NCBI GenBank assembly: GCA_964006375.1
Contig: OZ023262.1
Location: 200,532,778 to 200,596,777, forward strand
Length of the DNA: 64,000 bases
Direction of reading: 5' to 3'
Source: Tillus elongatus
Lineage: Eukaryota; Arthropoda; Insecta; Coleoptera; Cleridae
How positions within the stretch are numbered: the stretch's first letter is position 1; each line of letters begins with the position of its first letter. The translations under genes were made by a program, and so were the position numbers. Shown here one piece after another: positions 40,659-51,720 of the stretch. Below the pieces are notes generated by a model. It was given only the letters and a program-made list of their open reading frames with translations, was not told the DNA's origin and ran no database searches.

Positions 40659-40972
40659 ACAGTATAACTCAAAAAGTTTGTAACCGATTTTAATGAAACT
40701 AGGCAAGCATTTATCTTTTATTAAAGGCTTGAATGAGTTCCTTGGCCAGCCCTGTCCGACTAGGCTTTTTAAGAATGATTTCATTTATCCGGAAAAAAAT
40801 GTATCACAAGATATCCAAGCTATTTTGACGATAATTGATTGGTATGTTGCTCTCTTAAATACGTTACTACATACCAAAGCTCAAATTTCTAGGTTTATAA
40901 AAAATTGAGTTATGCAAATTTGAAGCATTTAATGAAAATTCGCTACCATAACGCACTTGCTGCGTCCCGAGA
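40452..40972 (+). mobile_element. Hairpin-ended element, subfamily 2, short copy
   Basis: Left end TTTTAGCAATTTTTTTTAAT then CACTAATAGAAAGGTATCGA; (TA)n at about 40,579-40,656; block CAGTATAACTCAAAAAGTTT; right end GAAAATTCGCTACCATAACG followed by CACTTGCTGCGTCCCGAGA. It is 0.52 kb long with no coding capacity. Confidence 0.7.
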
Positions 40973-41193
40973 TTTTTTCTTTCCATATATCATTGATTTT
41001 AATGCAGCCATAGGAATGATTAAATCAAATTAATCCATAAAATTTGCCCAATTTTTCATAGTATCAGCAACTACTACTTTAATAAAAAATTTAATGAAAG
41101 TGAACTTACCTTGTTTCACTTTCACTTGTAAAACATATGTACATACACCTCGCTAGACCCTTGATTGATTAATAATTAGATTTTTTGTTTCAG

Positions 41194-41266
41194 ATCTGAA
41201 TGGCGCTCGTTCGGATAGCCATAGTTTCAATATTAGTGTTACATATTAATAGGATATATGCCAAAG
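41194..41266 (+). CDS. Probable host exon encoding a signal peptide
   Basis: A pyrimidine-rich acceptor (TTTTTTGTTTCAG, AG at 41,192-41,193) is followed by ATCTGA and an ATG at 41,200. Twenty-two codons follow, reading MALVRIAIVSILVLHINRIY and then AK, and the exon ends AAAG before a consensus donor GTAAGT at 41,267. The sequence has a positively charged start, a hydrophobic core and a YA-K end, as a signal peptide does, so the product would be secreted or membrane-bound. The intron is in phase 1, common after signal-peptide exons. The acceptor just upstream implies a 5' untranslated exon. The gene family cannot be told from this exon. This short open stretch could be chance, but the acceptor, ATG, hydrophobic core and donor line up well. 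Confidence 0.5.
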
Positions 41267-41269
41267 GTA

Positions 41270-42700
41270 AGTGCAGAAAATCAATTATTTTTATAATTAA
41301 ACTGTAAAATTTGTCATATTCTTTAAGCGAAATTTCTTAGAAAAGATTCGTTTATTCGAAGGTTTCAACTTTTGAATTTTAAAAGAATTTCTATAGATAG
41401 GGACTGGTCCTCTGGAACCTATATCCACGGTCGAACACAAATTTGTCTCTTATTAAATTACTTTAGGTTCAAAGACTCCACATATAGTCTACAATGTTAT
41501 AGAATGAAAATACATACTTTTTGTTTAAAATAAATTTGTTTAATTTCAAACTTCATCTAAATTAATCTTTGATTAGATATATACAGGAAACAGTACACTG
41601 ACGTTTCGTAAATTAGACACTACACTAAATACTTGATATGGTGTATCACCCTTTAACTTTATAGCTTTAACGTTATGAGTACACATTTAAGTTTTGTCGA
41701 TAGAGTAGCAGATCAAAAATGATAATTCTTATGTACGCTAAGCCAATATTATCTAAATTTAAGGCTACCAAATTGTCAATTTAATGTTGACAAATGACAG
41801 CGAAGTTCGAGAGCAGCACACGTTGTCAGATAGAGTGATTTGAAATCTAGAGATAAATTAAAAATCATGAGAAAGGGGTACTTTGAAATTTTCAGGTAAT
41901 AAATAGAGTTGCGGTTAACTAACTGATAATATTGACTTTCATGTATATTTTTTTACCACCCAAAGATTTGAAAATTGGAGATGTTTATACATGCAACGTT
42001 TAACTACATGAAATTTCTGAAAATTTTACCGCCCCGATAAGAAACGGCTACAGTTTACAGTAATTCTAACGTCCATGTTGGATCCTTATCTACGATTGAT
42101 TTAAAAAGCATAGCAGTACAGGTAATGTCATCTGTCTTTGTCTAACATTGTAGATATTGAATTACGGAATTTGAAGTGATGTCGAGGATTATTTCATTTT
42201 TAATTTCGAAAAACTGAATTGTTTAATAAAAATAGTTGACAGCTGGTACACAGATACGCCTATATATCTTCTTTTAAATTGTCTAGTTTAGTTTTAATCA
42301 CTTAAACGTTTTTAATGATATTGTGTTATAATATTTTTAAATTCTTTTTTAAGAAAAATTAGACCTTAAGATCTGATGAACGAATTCATCCAAGCTACTA
42401 ACACAATGAAGATAATCCGCAAATTTGGTTCAAATCAAGTATTTTTAAATTACCGGTTGGACACAGAGGCACACACACACACAGAGAGAAATTTATTGAT
42501 AAAATAAATAGTAAAAAAAGTATTTCATCTGAGCTTCCCTACAACACCTTAAAAAATTAATAACCAATAGCGTTTCATTCTTGATATTGAGAAAAAAAGC
42601 AAAAACAATTTAAGTATCCTTTTTGGGCGGTATCAATTAAAAAGAAGACATAACAAAAAGTTACCAATATTCTTCAGAAACATGGGTTATTTAACAGAAA
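41270..42700. other. No recognised gene; probable intron
   Basis: AT-rich. A diverged element fragment (CAACTTTTGAATTTTAAAAG, CTATATCCACGGTC-like) lies at about 41,335-41,440. Nothing else is recognised. Confidence 0.5.
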
Positions 42701-42714
42701 TGAATAAAATAACA

Positions 42715-42865
42715 ATTCTGCAGGTCACTGGTAACGCAGATAAAACACGATCACAGATCGAAGTTTTTCGTCTATTTTAAGAAAAATTTCCCGAATTGCC
42801 GCCTATATCCCAAGATACAATTAGTAAAATTGAAAAGCAACTACGAGCTATCTCATTACCTCGGG
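42715..42865 (+). pseudogene. DUF4817 transposase head relic
   Basis: Plus-strand reading VTGNADKTRSQIEVFRLF, stop, EKFPELPPISQDTISKIEKQ corresponds to the helix-turn-helix DUF4817 head of insect mariner-like transposases (family form RSQxEVxxLFxxKYPxxPPISQSTVSKI). One in-frame stop breaks it and the catalytic part is absent. Confidence 0.75.
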
Positions 42866-43024
42866 GTTCCGAAAACCAAAAAAATATAACCGAAGGTCTA
42901 TTTTATTATTTCATGCACACGGTACCTATTCAGGCAAAGTTTTATCCTGTTTTAAGCCCTCTAATTTATTCAAAGTAAACGTGCCCACCTCGACACTCAG
43001 GAAGAGCATAGATATACATATACA

Positions 43025-43134
<110 letters not shown>

Positions 43135-43279
43135 CACACTATCCCAAAAGCTAGTTACTACAATACCAGTTTTTTCCGGGAGAATTGTGGCTTCCTTTTG
43201 AACATTTTTGGAAATAACAGTGATAGTAACCAATTTAGCACGATACCTGCTCATCTCTAGATTGAATAATGAACAAATC

Positions 43280-44263
43280 TTAGAACGCAGCAAGTGCGTT
43301 GTAGTAGTGAATTTTCATAAGAACTGTACACTATTATAAAACAGCATATTACTAAAATTAATACTTTAAACTTACACAGACCTTGAAAATTGATTTTAGA
43401 GGGCCTAGTACGTACACAGTTGAATAATTATTTAGAAAGTGTTACCATCGATATCTCTCTATTATCCAAAAAATCTTGTGCTCGAACTCATTTTGGGAAA
43501 AATGCCCAAAACTAAATTGGCATTGTCTCTTGAAACACATTCAGCGACTGTGTCTTTTTTAGATGACGTCTTATGTTTGCGTTTAAAGATAAAAGAACAA
43601 ACTGTTTTAAAATCATTTTTATAGAGACTTGACTTGATTCTGTTTACATTTCCACTATATTATGCTACGCTTTCAGTCTAAAATTGTATTTGGAGCCCTT
43701 CATTAAGCTACAAATATAGTGTATTTTAAAAATTGACTGAATCCCCCCGTTAAATACAAACACTTGGCATCTTTTTAATTTTAGGTCGTCTGTCATTTGC
43801 GATATTTGTGGCCAAGACTTCACGATTGTTGGTTCGGGTAGTGTCTTTTATGACTGTTATTTGTTTTGTTTGGTTACGTTTGATGTATAATATATACCTG
43901 TTGTATGAAACAATCTACGCATGGGAGTTAACTACTCTGTCTGCCAGGCATTGGACTTTAACCACTAAGTCGTTTCAACGCATGTCTTTCAGATTTTATT
44001 TTTATTTCGGAAAAAAATCTAAATATTGTGAACTAAATTAGTTAAAATGCACAACATAGGTTTATTTGCACCATTTCTAGCCACATATAAAGTGTCATTC
44101 CAGTTATTCTAATATTTACAAATATATTCAAATATATTTTTGTATATTTTTGGGGGAAAATGTCTACTATAGCTGATTTACGACTCGTACGCGGTCTTAA
44201 TATAGTGAAAATATGTGCCAAGTTTCATTCAAATCAGTTGCGTATTTTTTGAGTTATCGCTCG

Positions 44264-44348
<85 letters not shown>

Positions 44349-44446
44349 AACGGACTTTGGATTTGGGTCCTAGGTGCCCTAACGTTTCGAAAGTGTAACC
44401 ATCGTTACCTCTCTCTTAGTGAATTTTCTTAATGAGAATTGACTAA
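43280..44446 (-). mobile_element. Hairpin-ended element, subfamily 2, minus orientation, with captured insert
   Basis: The 3' end ACGCAGCAAGTGCGTTG is at 43,284 and the 5' hairpin TTAGTGAATTTTCTTAATGA (pairs with AGAATTGACTAAA) ends at 44,446. A (TA)n array lies at about 44,277-44,346, beside GAGTTATCGCTCGGATACAT. Between about 43,520 and 44,110 it contains, in reverse, the sequence of the 15.11-15.76 kb block, including its tRNA-like stretch (TTTAACCACTAAGTCGTTTC). The 15-18 kb block and this element thus belong to one family. Confidence 0.65.
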
Positions 44447-44449
44447 AAA

Positions 44450-45019
44450 GTTATAATCAGCAGCAGAGCAAAATATGATATGTGGTTAATAAAATATACT
44501 AAATATTACAGACCAAGATTAAAAGATCAAAAAGTACCAAAAATAAATACTTTAAAAATTTTAAGTTTTTTTAAACAGGCAAAGTGGTGATACATATTGT
44601 ATGGTCAACATAAACTCACAAAAAATAGTCAGTAAAGAAGTCACAAATTTAATGAGGGTCTAAAGTAGTAATGTAGCTATAAATGAATAAAAATAATATT
44701 GATACTACAGACATATATTTGGAGAATCTTAAATACATTTATAACTGGCATAGTAATTTATTTTTAGTACAATTAAATGATAAAAGTATAAAGCAGAACC
44801 AGATCTATTTACAAAAGTATGCCTCCATATTTCTAACCATTCAATGTTTGCATAGTATTTTAATTTTTAAATCGTTATACCTTTAATAACTTATCCAAAT
44901 ATAACATTTACTTATTTTCTTCTCAAGGTGATTCTGGTGCCAGTAGAAATTTGAAGCTACATTGAAATCTTATATGACAGGTTATGCTAATAACAAAGTT
45001 TCTTGTATATTATCTTTAG
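44450..45019. other. No recognised gene; alternative acceptor
   Basis: AT-rich. A second good acceptor (TTATTTTCTTCTCAAG, near 44,929) also leads to a short open stretch in the phase left by the signal-peptide exon. No other feature is recognised. Confidence 0.35.
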
Positions 45020-45078
45020 GGTCGCCGCGAAATTGCAGCATTATAAATAAATACGAACAAACCGCGGCAACTGTCTGA
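45020..45078 (+). CDS. Candidate terminal exon for the signal-peptide gene
   Basis: After the acceptor TATTATCTTTAG the phase left by the exon at 41,266 gives GSPRNCSIINKYEQTAATV and a TGA at 45,076-45,078; an AATAAA lies five bases further, at 45,083. If joined, the product would be a short secreted peptide of about 41 residues with one Cys in the mature part. The link is inferred from splice phase alone, across a 3.75-kb intron full of elements. It could equally be unrelated DNA. Confidence 0.2.
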
Positions 45079-45269
45079 AATGAATAAAAATGGGTTAAAA
45101 TTACTTATTACCTTTATACATCTTAATTAATTAAAATTTATGTATTTGGGTAGCCGCTGTTTGCTATATGTTCTCCACGTAAAATATTGGGTGGTCCAGC
45201 AACATTGCAACATTTAATTATTAAATGAGATACATTTTCAAAAAGTGGCCTATCCAGCCCAACTCATAG

Positions 45270-45545
45270 GTGCCGATTAAGTGTCAAGCAAACTATTCAT
45301 CAAATGGCGGCATTGACATTTTTGGCATACTAGTGCTCTTTTGCTACAATTTTTGAGAACAATTTCGCATATTTGCCGATAAATTTCTCCAATGAAACGT
45401 CGAATTCCATCATTTAGCTCATTCATTGTTGTAAGGTGATCGGAGTATGCCTGAAATTTCACACAAAAAAATACAACCAAAAGTCTATAGCATGAGATCA
45501 CGCGACGTCGGTGGACCACTTCCAGTATCCATTCTGATCTTGGTA
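45270..45545 (-). pseudogene. DUF4817/DDE-type transposase relic, C-terminal end
   Basis: The minus-strand frame contains TTMNELNDGIRRFIGEIYRQ followed by CEIVLKNCSKRALVCQKC and CRHL, the C-terminal helical region of insect mariner-like transposases (family form TTLxELKxxIRRxIxEI...RxxxCxxxxGxHL). Only the tail is present, without catalytic residues. Confidence 0.65.
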
Positions 45546-46040
45546 AGGAGTTTTACAACTCCAAATTTAACACCTTAATGCAAAATTACAACATTAATCA
45601 CTACAGCACTTATAGTGTGAAGAAGGCTGGAATAGTGAAAATAGTCATAAGTACCTTGAAAGAGAAGATATATAAAAATGTCAGCTTGTTTGGTTCCTAC
45701 AAATGGTTGAATACACTACCTGATGTCACAGCTGCCCACAACGCTACTATTTATCGAACAACTGATGTAAAGCCAAAAGATGTTAATAAGAAAAATCAAG
45801 CAGCTATGCGTGAACAAGTCTAATCAAATATTAAAGTGTTTGATCAGAATATATTCAAAGTGGGTGATGTGCGTATAAGTAAAGCAACAGCTTAGTTTGA
45901 AAAGGAGTATACAGCTCGCTGGTCAACAGAGTTATTCAAGATTGTTAGTGTCCATTTCACAAGTCCAGTAACATACTTTTTGAAGACATGCAAGGAAAGT
46001 CAATCAGTGGAGGGTTTTTACTTTTTCCTGGGATAACCTG
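45530..46040 (+). pseudogene. Retroviral-type integrase relic, Maverick/Polinton-like
   Basis: A plus-strand frame has GKEFYNSKFNTLMQNYNI, then STYSVKKAGIV (family VKKAGIVER), and LPDVTAAHNATIYRTTDVKP, the core of an integrase of the F54H12.3 type found in Maverick/Polinton elements. The C-terminal part continues with stops toward DMQGKSISGGFY near 46,000. The N-terminal zinc-binding part and the first catalytic residues are missing. No capsid or polymerase gene of such an element lies nearby, so this is an isolated dead fragment. Confidence 0.65.
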
Positions 46041-46130
46041 GGATAACATGTCACAAAGATTTATACCAACCAATACAGGCCACAGAAACTCTATCATAAT
46101 GCCATAACGGTAGCCGTTGACTGCACCTGC

Positions 46131-46370
46131 ATTACCGAATAGCTCAGTTTGCGGGACAAGCAGCCTCTAGAATTGTACGAGCGTACGCGGGTTCGAGTCC
46201 CGTATTCCCACAGTCGCCCTTTTCTCACTCGGTTGTGGAAAGGCCGGCTTGTGATGGGTTATGGATGGTTTCCTTTGTCCATATGTGTATATAAGCTCCC
46301 GCATGCACAAGTCTAAAACTTCTGGGTGTTTGTCTCCTGTGGTGTTATTATTATTATTATTATTATTTCG
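46131..46370 (+). mobile_element. tRNA-derived SINE, second family
   Basis: The head has an A box (TAGCTCAGTTTGCGGGA at 46,140) and a perfect B box (GGGTTCGAGTCCC at about 46,189-46,201). The acceptor-stem halves no longer pair, so it is not a working tRNA. A body of ~140 bases follows to a (TTA)n run at about 46,345-46,369, where the tail of the opposite-strand LINE also begins. Confidence 0.7.
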
Positions 46371-48130
46371 TTGTGCAACGCATTTCCTCCTTTCACCGGT
46401 GTTAAGTCACTCTGAGAAATGGTTATTAAAGCAGATGTGAAATCCATCGGTTCAAAACAAGACGGTTTGCTTAGTTGAGAGTATTAAAAATACTGTTGCT
46501 TTTTCCCGATTACTCTCGTCACTATGCTGCAGGTGTCTAGTAGAACTGATTTTTGGATTTGCTTGTGGAGTTTCCAGTCAAGACCAAGTGCACTCAGACT
46601 GGTTTTAAGGTTCTTTGGATTCTCTCCCGTTGTTCCCAACGTAAGAGGTACGATCTTAACAGACTCAATGTGCCACATTTTTGCAATTTCAGCAGAGGTA
46701 TGTATTTCCTTATTTTCTCACCGATGGTCTTGTTATTGTCAAGGGGTACAGCAATATCTATTATGCACTTGGTTTACGTGGGCTTCAGGGTGATCACGAT
46801 GTCTGGGATATTCTTTGGTATCGGCCTGTCCGTCTGGATCTTCCTGTTCCAGTACAACTTCACATTCGCCGTTTTACAGATATTCGGAAGTTCATATTGG
46901 TAGTATGGAACGATTTCTCGATGATCCACATACTTATCACACAGCTGTTGATGTACAATTTTTGCAACTTGGTTATACCGACCCAAGAAAATTTTCGGGG
47001 CAAGTGTGGAACATCCAGCCACAATGTGATCTAAGGTCTCCTCTTTGCTACGGTATAGTCAACATTTGACGTTCTCGATGTTCTGACCCATAATTCGTTT
47101 CTAGTGAGCTCTTATTTATATAATTTGATCCTGTGTACCAGCAATGGTTCCCTCAGTTTTCACAAAGCTATTTACAGATCGGAGGTAGGGTGTAGATGCT
47201 GACGTGACCATCTTGCCGCCCTCATTGTTGACAAGTATTTTCCGTAAAGTGCCTTTACTCCCGATTCTCTATCAGCTGTTGTGGTGTCGCGATTTCTAAA
47301 TTGGGATCAAAGTCCTTATCTGATAGCCTCAATGGAGTTGCTTTCATATCAGCTTTAGTTGCCTCCAGGTAAGTCACTGTCTTCTGCCTTCTTGTAGAAA
47401 TAATGTCGCAGATTGATCAACTGTTTGTGATGTCGAACTAGTGCATCCGGTATACCCCTACCTCCAAGCTTACATGGTAGATGAAATCTTTCCACAGAAG
47501 AGATTTTATGGTGAGCTCAGTATGATGTAAAAGCGACTCTTGTTTTTGAGCTGAGATCCTTAAGTTCTGTGTTTCTCCACTTTATGATCTCAAAACTGTA
47601 TGAGAAAGCTGACCTCGCGTATGTGTTGATTGCTTTCGTCTTGGTTCCAGCAGAAAGCTGAGTGTTGGGGATCTAGCGCTTTCTCCTGAAGTATGCCTCA
47701 TTTGACTGCAGTTTTGCAGAACTGTGATCGATGCCTTTGGCTTGTTGATATACCAGGTACTTACATAGTTCATGCTCTTGCATTCCCTCAATTCTACCCA
47801 GGTTCCCCACAGCGTCGTATCCCTCGTGGTCAACCCATTTACCTCGCTCCATACTACTGATTCTACATTTATATAGGCCGAATTTCATCCGGATCCCATT
47901 CGTGAAGCTCTCCACACAAGATAAAAGGTCCTTAAGGTGATTTTTCTTCATCGTGGCGTACAGCTTGAGGTCATCCACAGATAACCAACTGGTTTTTCTG
48001 ACTGAGGCCAGGTATACCCTCACTTGCAGCGATTTAATAACTGGGTCAAGAGACGATGTACCAGACAAAATCAGAGAAGTCTCAAAGCATCGCCCTGAAA
48101 AATTTCACTTGTATATTGATTACCCCTGCC
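46370..48130 (-). pseudogene. Dead LINE with restriction-like endonuclease (R2/R4-like)
   Basis: On the minus strand the RT C-terminal half appears first: VDDLKLYATMKKNHLKDLL near 47.97 kb, then FTNGIRMKFGLYKC and KYL. Downstream come HIVAGCSTLAPKIFLGRYNQ (His and Cys of a CCHC knuckle) near 47.0 kb, IPDIVI near 46.79 kb (the PD of a restriction-like endonuclease), and the tail MWHIESVKIVPLTLGTTGE with LLDTCSIVTRV near 46.5 kb. This domain order, RT then CCHC then PD-(D/E)XK, marks the early LINE clades (R2, R4/Dong, NeSL). Shifts and stops throughout show it is dead, and the 5' part is missing. It ends in (TAA)n at about 46,345-46,370. Confidence 0.8.
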
Positions 48131-49200
48131 TCCAATGTCCCCCACATGTATTATTAATATTATTATTATTATTACTGGCTTCGTTGTTGAAGAAATATGG
48201 CCCAATCACCCCTCCAGTTCCAAATCTACTCCAAACAGTGATTCTCTGTAAGTGCATTTTTCTTATTCTCCTATTAGCCGATGATTATCAGTAGCGCAGA
48301 CACGAAAGTGCTGTATGTTCTTATACCAGTGAAGTAGTAGGTTAGGTATAGGACGCCTGATCGCTAAACATGATTTTCCTATATAAAAAAATCAACTCCG
48401 GTTTGCAATATCCAGTTAACAAATTTGCATGTGTAGGTAGTGAAACGGTTGGTCCAGACATGGCTCTAACGTCTGATGGCGTCATCAAGATGAACTCTGA
48501 TTTCACATTTAGGGTAGAGCGCGTCGTTTTGTTAGTTTGCAATATAGATACTGCATATTTGTGCATTTAATTGAGCTATCTGTTTAAAAAAGCGACTGGA
48601 ATTAACCATCGCTACATTGGAATTAAAGTTGACGGTGCTGCACACTGCCCTGTTGGTTCTTGTCGATGGCATATGTTTAATAGATAGATATAAATATATA
48701 TTCATAGGTACTCTCTAATACATTATGTATGTTTTAATATCTTTTGTACATTTTGCATATAGCAAAGCTGTTCTATATATTATGTACTTACTGAAAATAA
48801 AAGAGTTGCATCAATATTAAATAATTTACAGGCAGTGATATGTAACTCGTTTTGCATTAACCGCAGAGTTAAAGCAATTACCTGAAAAATAAAGAAAATA
48901 TTAGTTTAGACTCAACATTAACTTTGTTTGTGAGGTATCCAAAATACATGAAATTTATGCAATGTTTTAGTTAGGTAAGGAAAATGTTAATATAGATACT
49001 TGTTCAATTGATATTAAGCTTAAAACGATGTAACACGCTGTATAGTTAGACCATAATGTAAGTAACTATTTAAAAGATTATACTGACTTTCCAAAAAATC
49101 CAAACACCCAGCAAGAGTCGACCAACTGCAATGGCATTTTCTATACTACTCTGTTTTGCACCTAATAAGAAATGATAACAATATGGGCAAACAATGAACA
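48130..49200. other. No recognised gene
   Basis: AT-rich with short TTA runs near 48,150-48,175. Open frames of 66 and 74 codons face each other at 48,342-48,570 without recognised domains. Confidence 0.45.
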
Positions 49201-49223
49201 CTTTTAGTGAATTTTTATGGATA

Positions 49224-49316
<93 letters not shown>
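49200..49316 (+). repeat. Element 5' end with (CATA)n(TA)n
   Basis: TTTAGTGAATTTTTATGG is followed by CATACATA repeats and about 65 bases of TA. The left end resembles the hairpin-ended family. Confidence 0.7.
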
Positions 49317-49319
<3 letters not shown>

Positions 49320-49469
49320 CGGTAGCTACTCTTTCTAAATTTTCTAAATTTTAAATTTTGAAATTGGATGGTGGGTAGTGTGATAAAATAAAGTACGTAG
49401 TAACATTTTTATTATCGGTAACATCTAACACAAGTGAAGCCTGTAAAGAATAACATAGTTTTGTGTTAT

Positions 49470-49800
49470 CTAATTAAATGTTTGAAATCTCCACCTTCTT
49501 GTTCCTGACAATATCCCAAACGGCTAACAAATTCTTGTTGGATTCTATTTATTATCTCTGGAAAAATGTTGTTACATTTAGTTCTAATTCTTGTTTTAAA
49601 TTCGTCGATAGTATCTAGTTTACTTTGGATTCCACATTATTCAGATGACCTCCACCGAAAAACATCTAAGGGAGTTAGGCCGGGTGAGCTTGCTGGCCGC
49701 TTGATTGCACTACGCCTGCCAATCCAAGTGTTGGGAAATTGCTGATTCAGATACTGTCAAACATTTACGTCAAAATGCGGGGGGAACCATCTTGTTGATA
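49470..49800 (-). pseudogene. DUF4817/DDE-type transposase relic, C-terminal half
   Basis: The minus strand reads HFDVNVRQYLNQQFPNTWIG, RRSAIKRPAS, SPGLTPLDVF, then KLDTIDEFKTRIRTKCNNIF and IINRIQQEFVSRLGYCQE. These are the catalytic-loop SPxLTPLDxF motif and the C-terminal region of insect mariner-like transposases. An in-frame stop follows the SSE stretch near 49,640. Confidence 0.85.
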
Positions 49801-50051
49801 ACTTAAGTTACATTTAACATACCAGTATTTTGTGTCCATCATAAAACAAGTATAATAACGTCGGAATGAGATATCGCACCCAGTTTCAAAGTTTTGAAGG
49901 GATGACTACCCTTCCAAGAAGTATGACGATAGGGGTGATATTTTTATATCAAAAAGTTAGTTTTGACAATAAAAATCGACCTGTATTTGAATTTATCTTA
50001 ATAATAGTCACTTTCAATTTTATTGAATTTATGCGTTACTTTATTGACACA

Positions 50052-50056
<5 letters not shown>

Positions 50057-50145
<89 letters not shown>

Positions 50146-50150
50146 GTATA
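50057..50150 (+). repeat. (TA)n array with GTAT tail
   Basis: About 76 bases of TA then TGTATGTATGTATGTATA. The RNase-H LINE relic begins immediately to the right. Confidence 0.96.
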
Positions 50151-50159
50151 TGTATATAT

Positions 50160-51643
50160 TAAGCTAATGCGGTAGATTGGTAGATTACGCAGGTTTGGTC
50201 GTATTGAATAACGGAGACCCGACTAGGGTGCCGGGACCGTAGGGATCTCCTTCAGTATTAGATCTAACATTTTTTGTCACCCAGTTTGGCGGCTGAGATG
50301 TCCTGGAACATATTAGACGACACCCTGGTATCGGATCGTTACCCTATTATAACAGAACTTAATAAACAATATTATCCTCAAACTAAAAAACCCTATCGCA
50401 AATGGAGGGAAGACACAGCAGAGTGGGATATGTTTTGGGACGTCTTGGACGTTCAGCTACGACAATGTTCAAATAAGCCTCATAAAAAATTATCATATTT
50501 TCTGAAAGCAATAGATAAAAGTGCAGCAAAATCATTAGAGCAAATAAAAGATTCTAATGGCATCAAAACGAAAAGACCAGTGTGGTGGAATAATGAATGC
50601 TCAGAAATAAATAATAAACGAAAAAATGCACTAAAAAAGTATAGAGCGGTTTCAAATTGGGACAATTATCTTGCCTCTAAAAAAATCTATGCAGAGGCTA
50701 AACGTACATTCAAACACAAAAGTCGAGAAGCATGGCGCACTTATGTACCTAACCTAAATAAAAATACTCCCATTTCAGATATCTGGACGTTTATTCGAAG
50801 GTTTAACAATTCAAATAAAAGCACAAAAATGTCCCAGAAAAGTGCTAGAATACTTTTTAAACGAGCTAAGACCACCTGGAGTCAGCAATATTATAGGAAA
50901 ACATACAAAAATAAATAATTTAAACTACCTGGAAAAAGTTTTTACGATAGAAGAGCTCAACTTAGCGTTAAAATCTACTGCAAATACCCCATCAGGATGG
51001 GATAAATTGACATACAAAAGTCTAAGGGTAATGTCGGAACTGGCAAAATGTGTTTTATTGTTTTTTTTTTACAATTGGCTATTTAAAAAATACATTGATG
51101 AACTAAAACAAATAGTCAGCTGCCTTATTTATTAGCAGGAAAAAGATACCAAGCAGGTAACATCGTATAGACCCATATATTTAATGTCATGCATCACCAA
51201 AACGTTTGAGCGGCTAATAAAAATTAGACTTGAATGGCATCTCGAGCACAATAATTTGTTAGCACCTGGCCAATATGGTTTTAGACGCGAATTGGGTACT
51301 ACTGACGCCATTGGCCACATGACCACCAATATTCAGGCATTCCACAGGGCTCTATTTTGAGTCCTATACTCTTTAATATTTATAACCGACAATTGCATAA
51401 CATGATGGATGAAGAAACGCATTGCATACAGTATGCTGATGATATATGTCTGTATAGTATCCAAAACACATATGAAGCCGGTATTACGCAAATAAAACAC
51501 ATTATACGTCTTTTGAAACAGTGGACTGAGGAAAGGCAATTACAAATAAACACAAAAAAAACTGCAATAATGTTGCTCACCAGACATAGAACAAGAACTC
51601 CAGAATACATAGAATCAAATTACATAAAAATCAGAATCGTCAG

Positions 51644-51720
<77 letters not shown>

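Noticed and set aside
44930..44966. Alternative second exon for the signal-peptide gene, after TTCTTCTCAAG
   Set aside because: It has a fair acceptor but gives only a dozen residues before a stop and no nearby poly(A) signal; the 45,020 candidate is slightly better and itself weak.
46131..46210. Functional tRNA gene
   Set aside because: A and B boxes are good, but the acceptor-stem halves do not pair and a SINE-like body follows.
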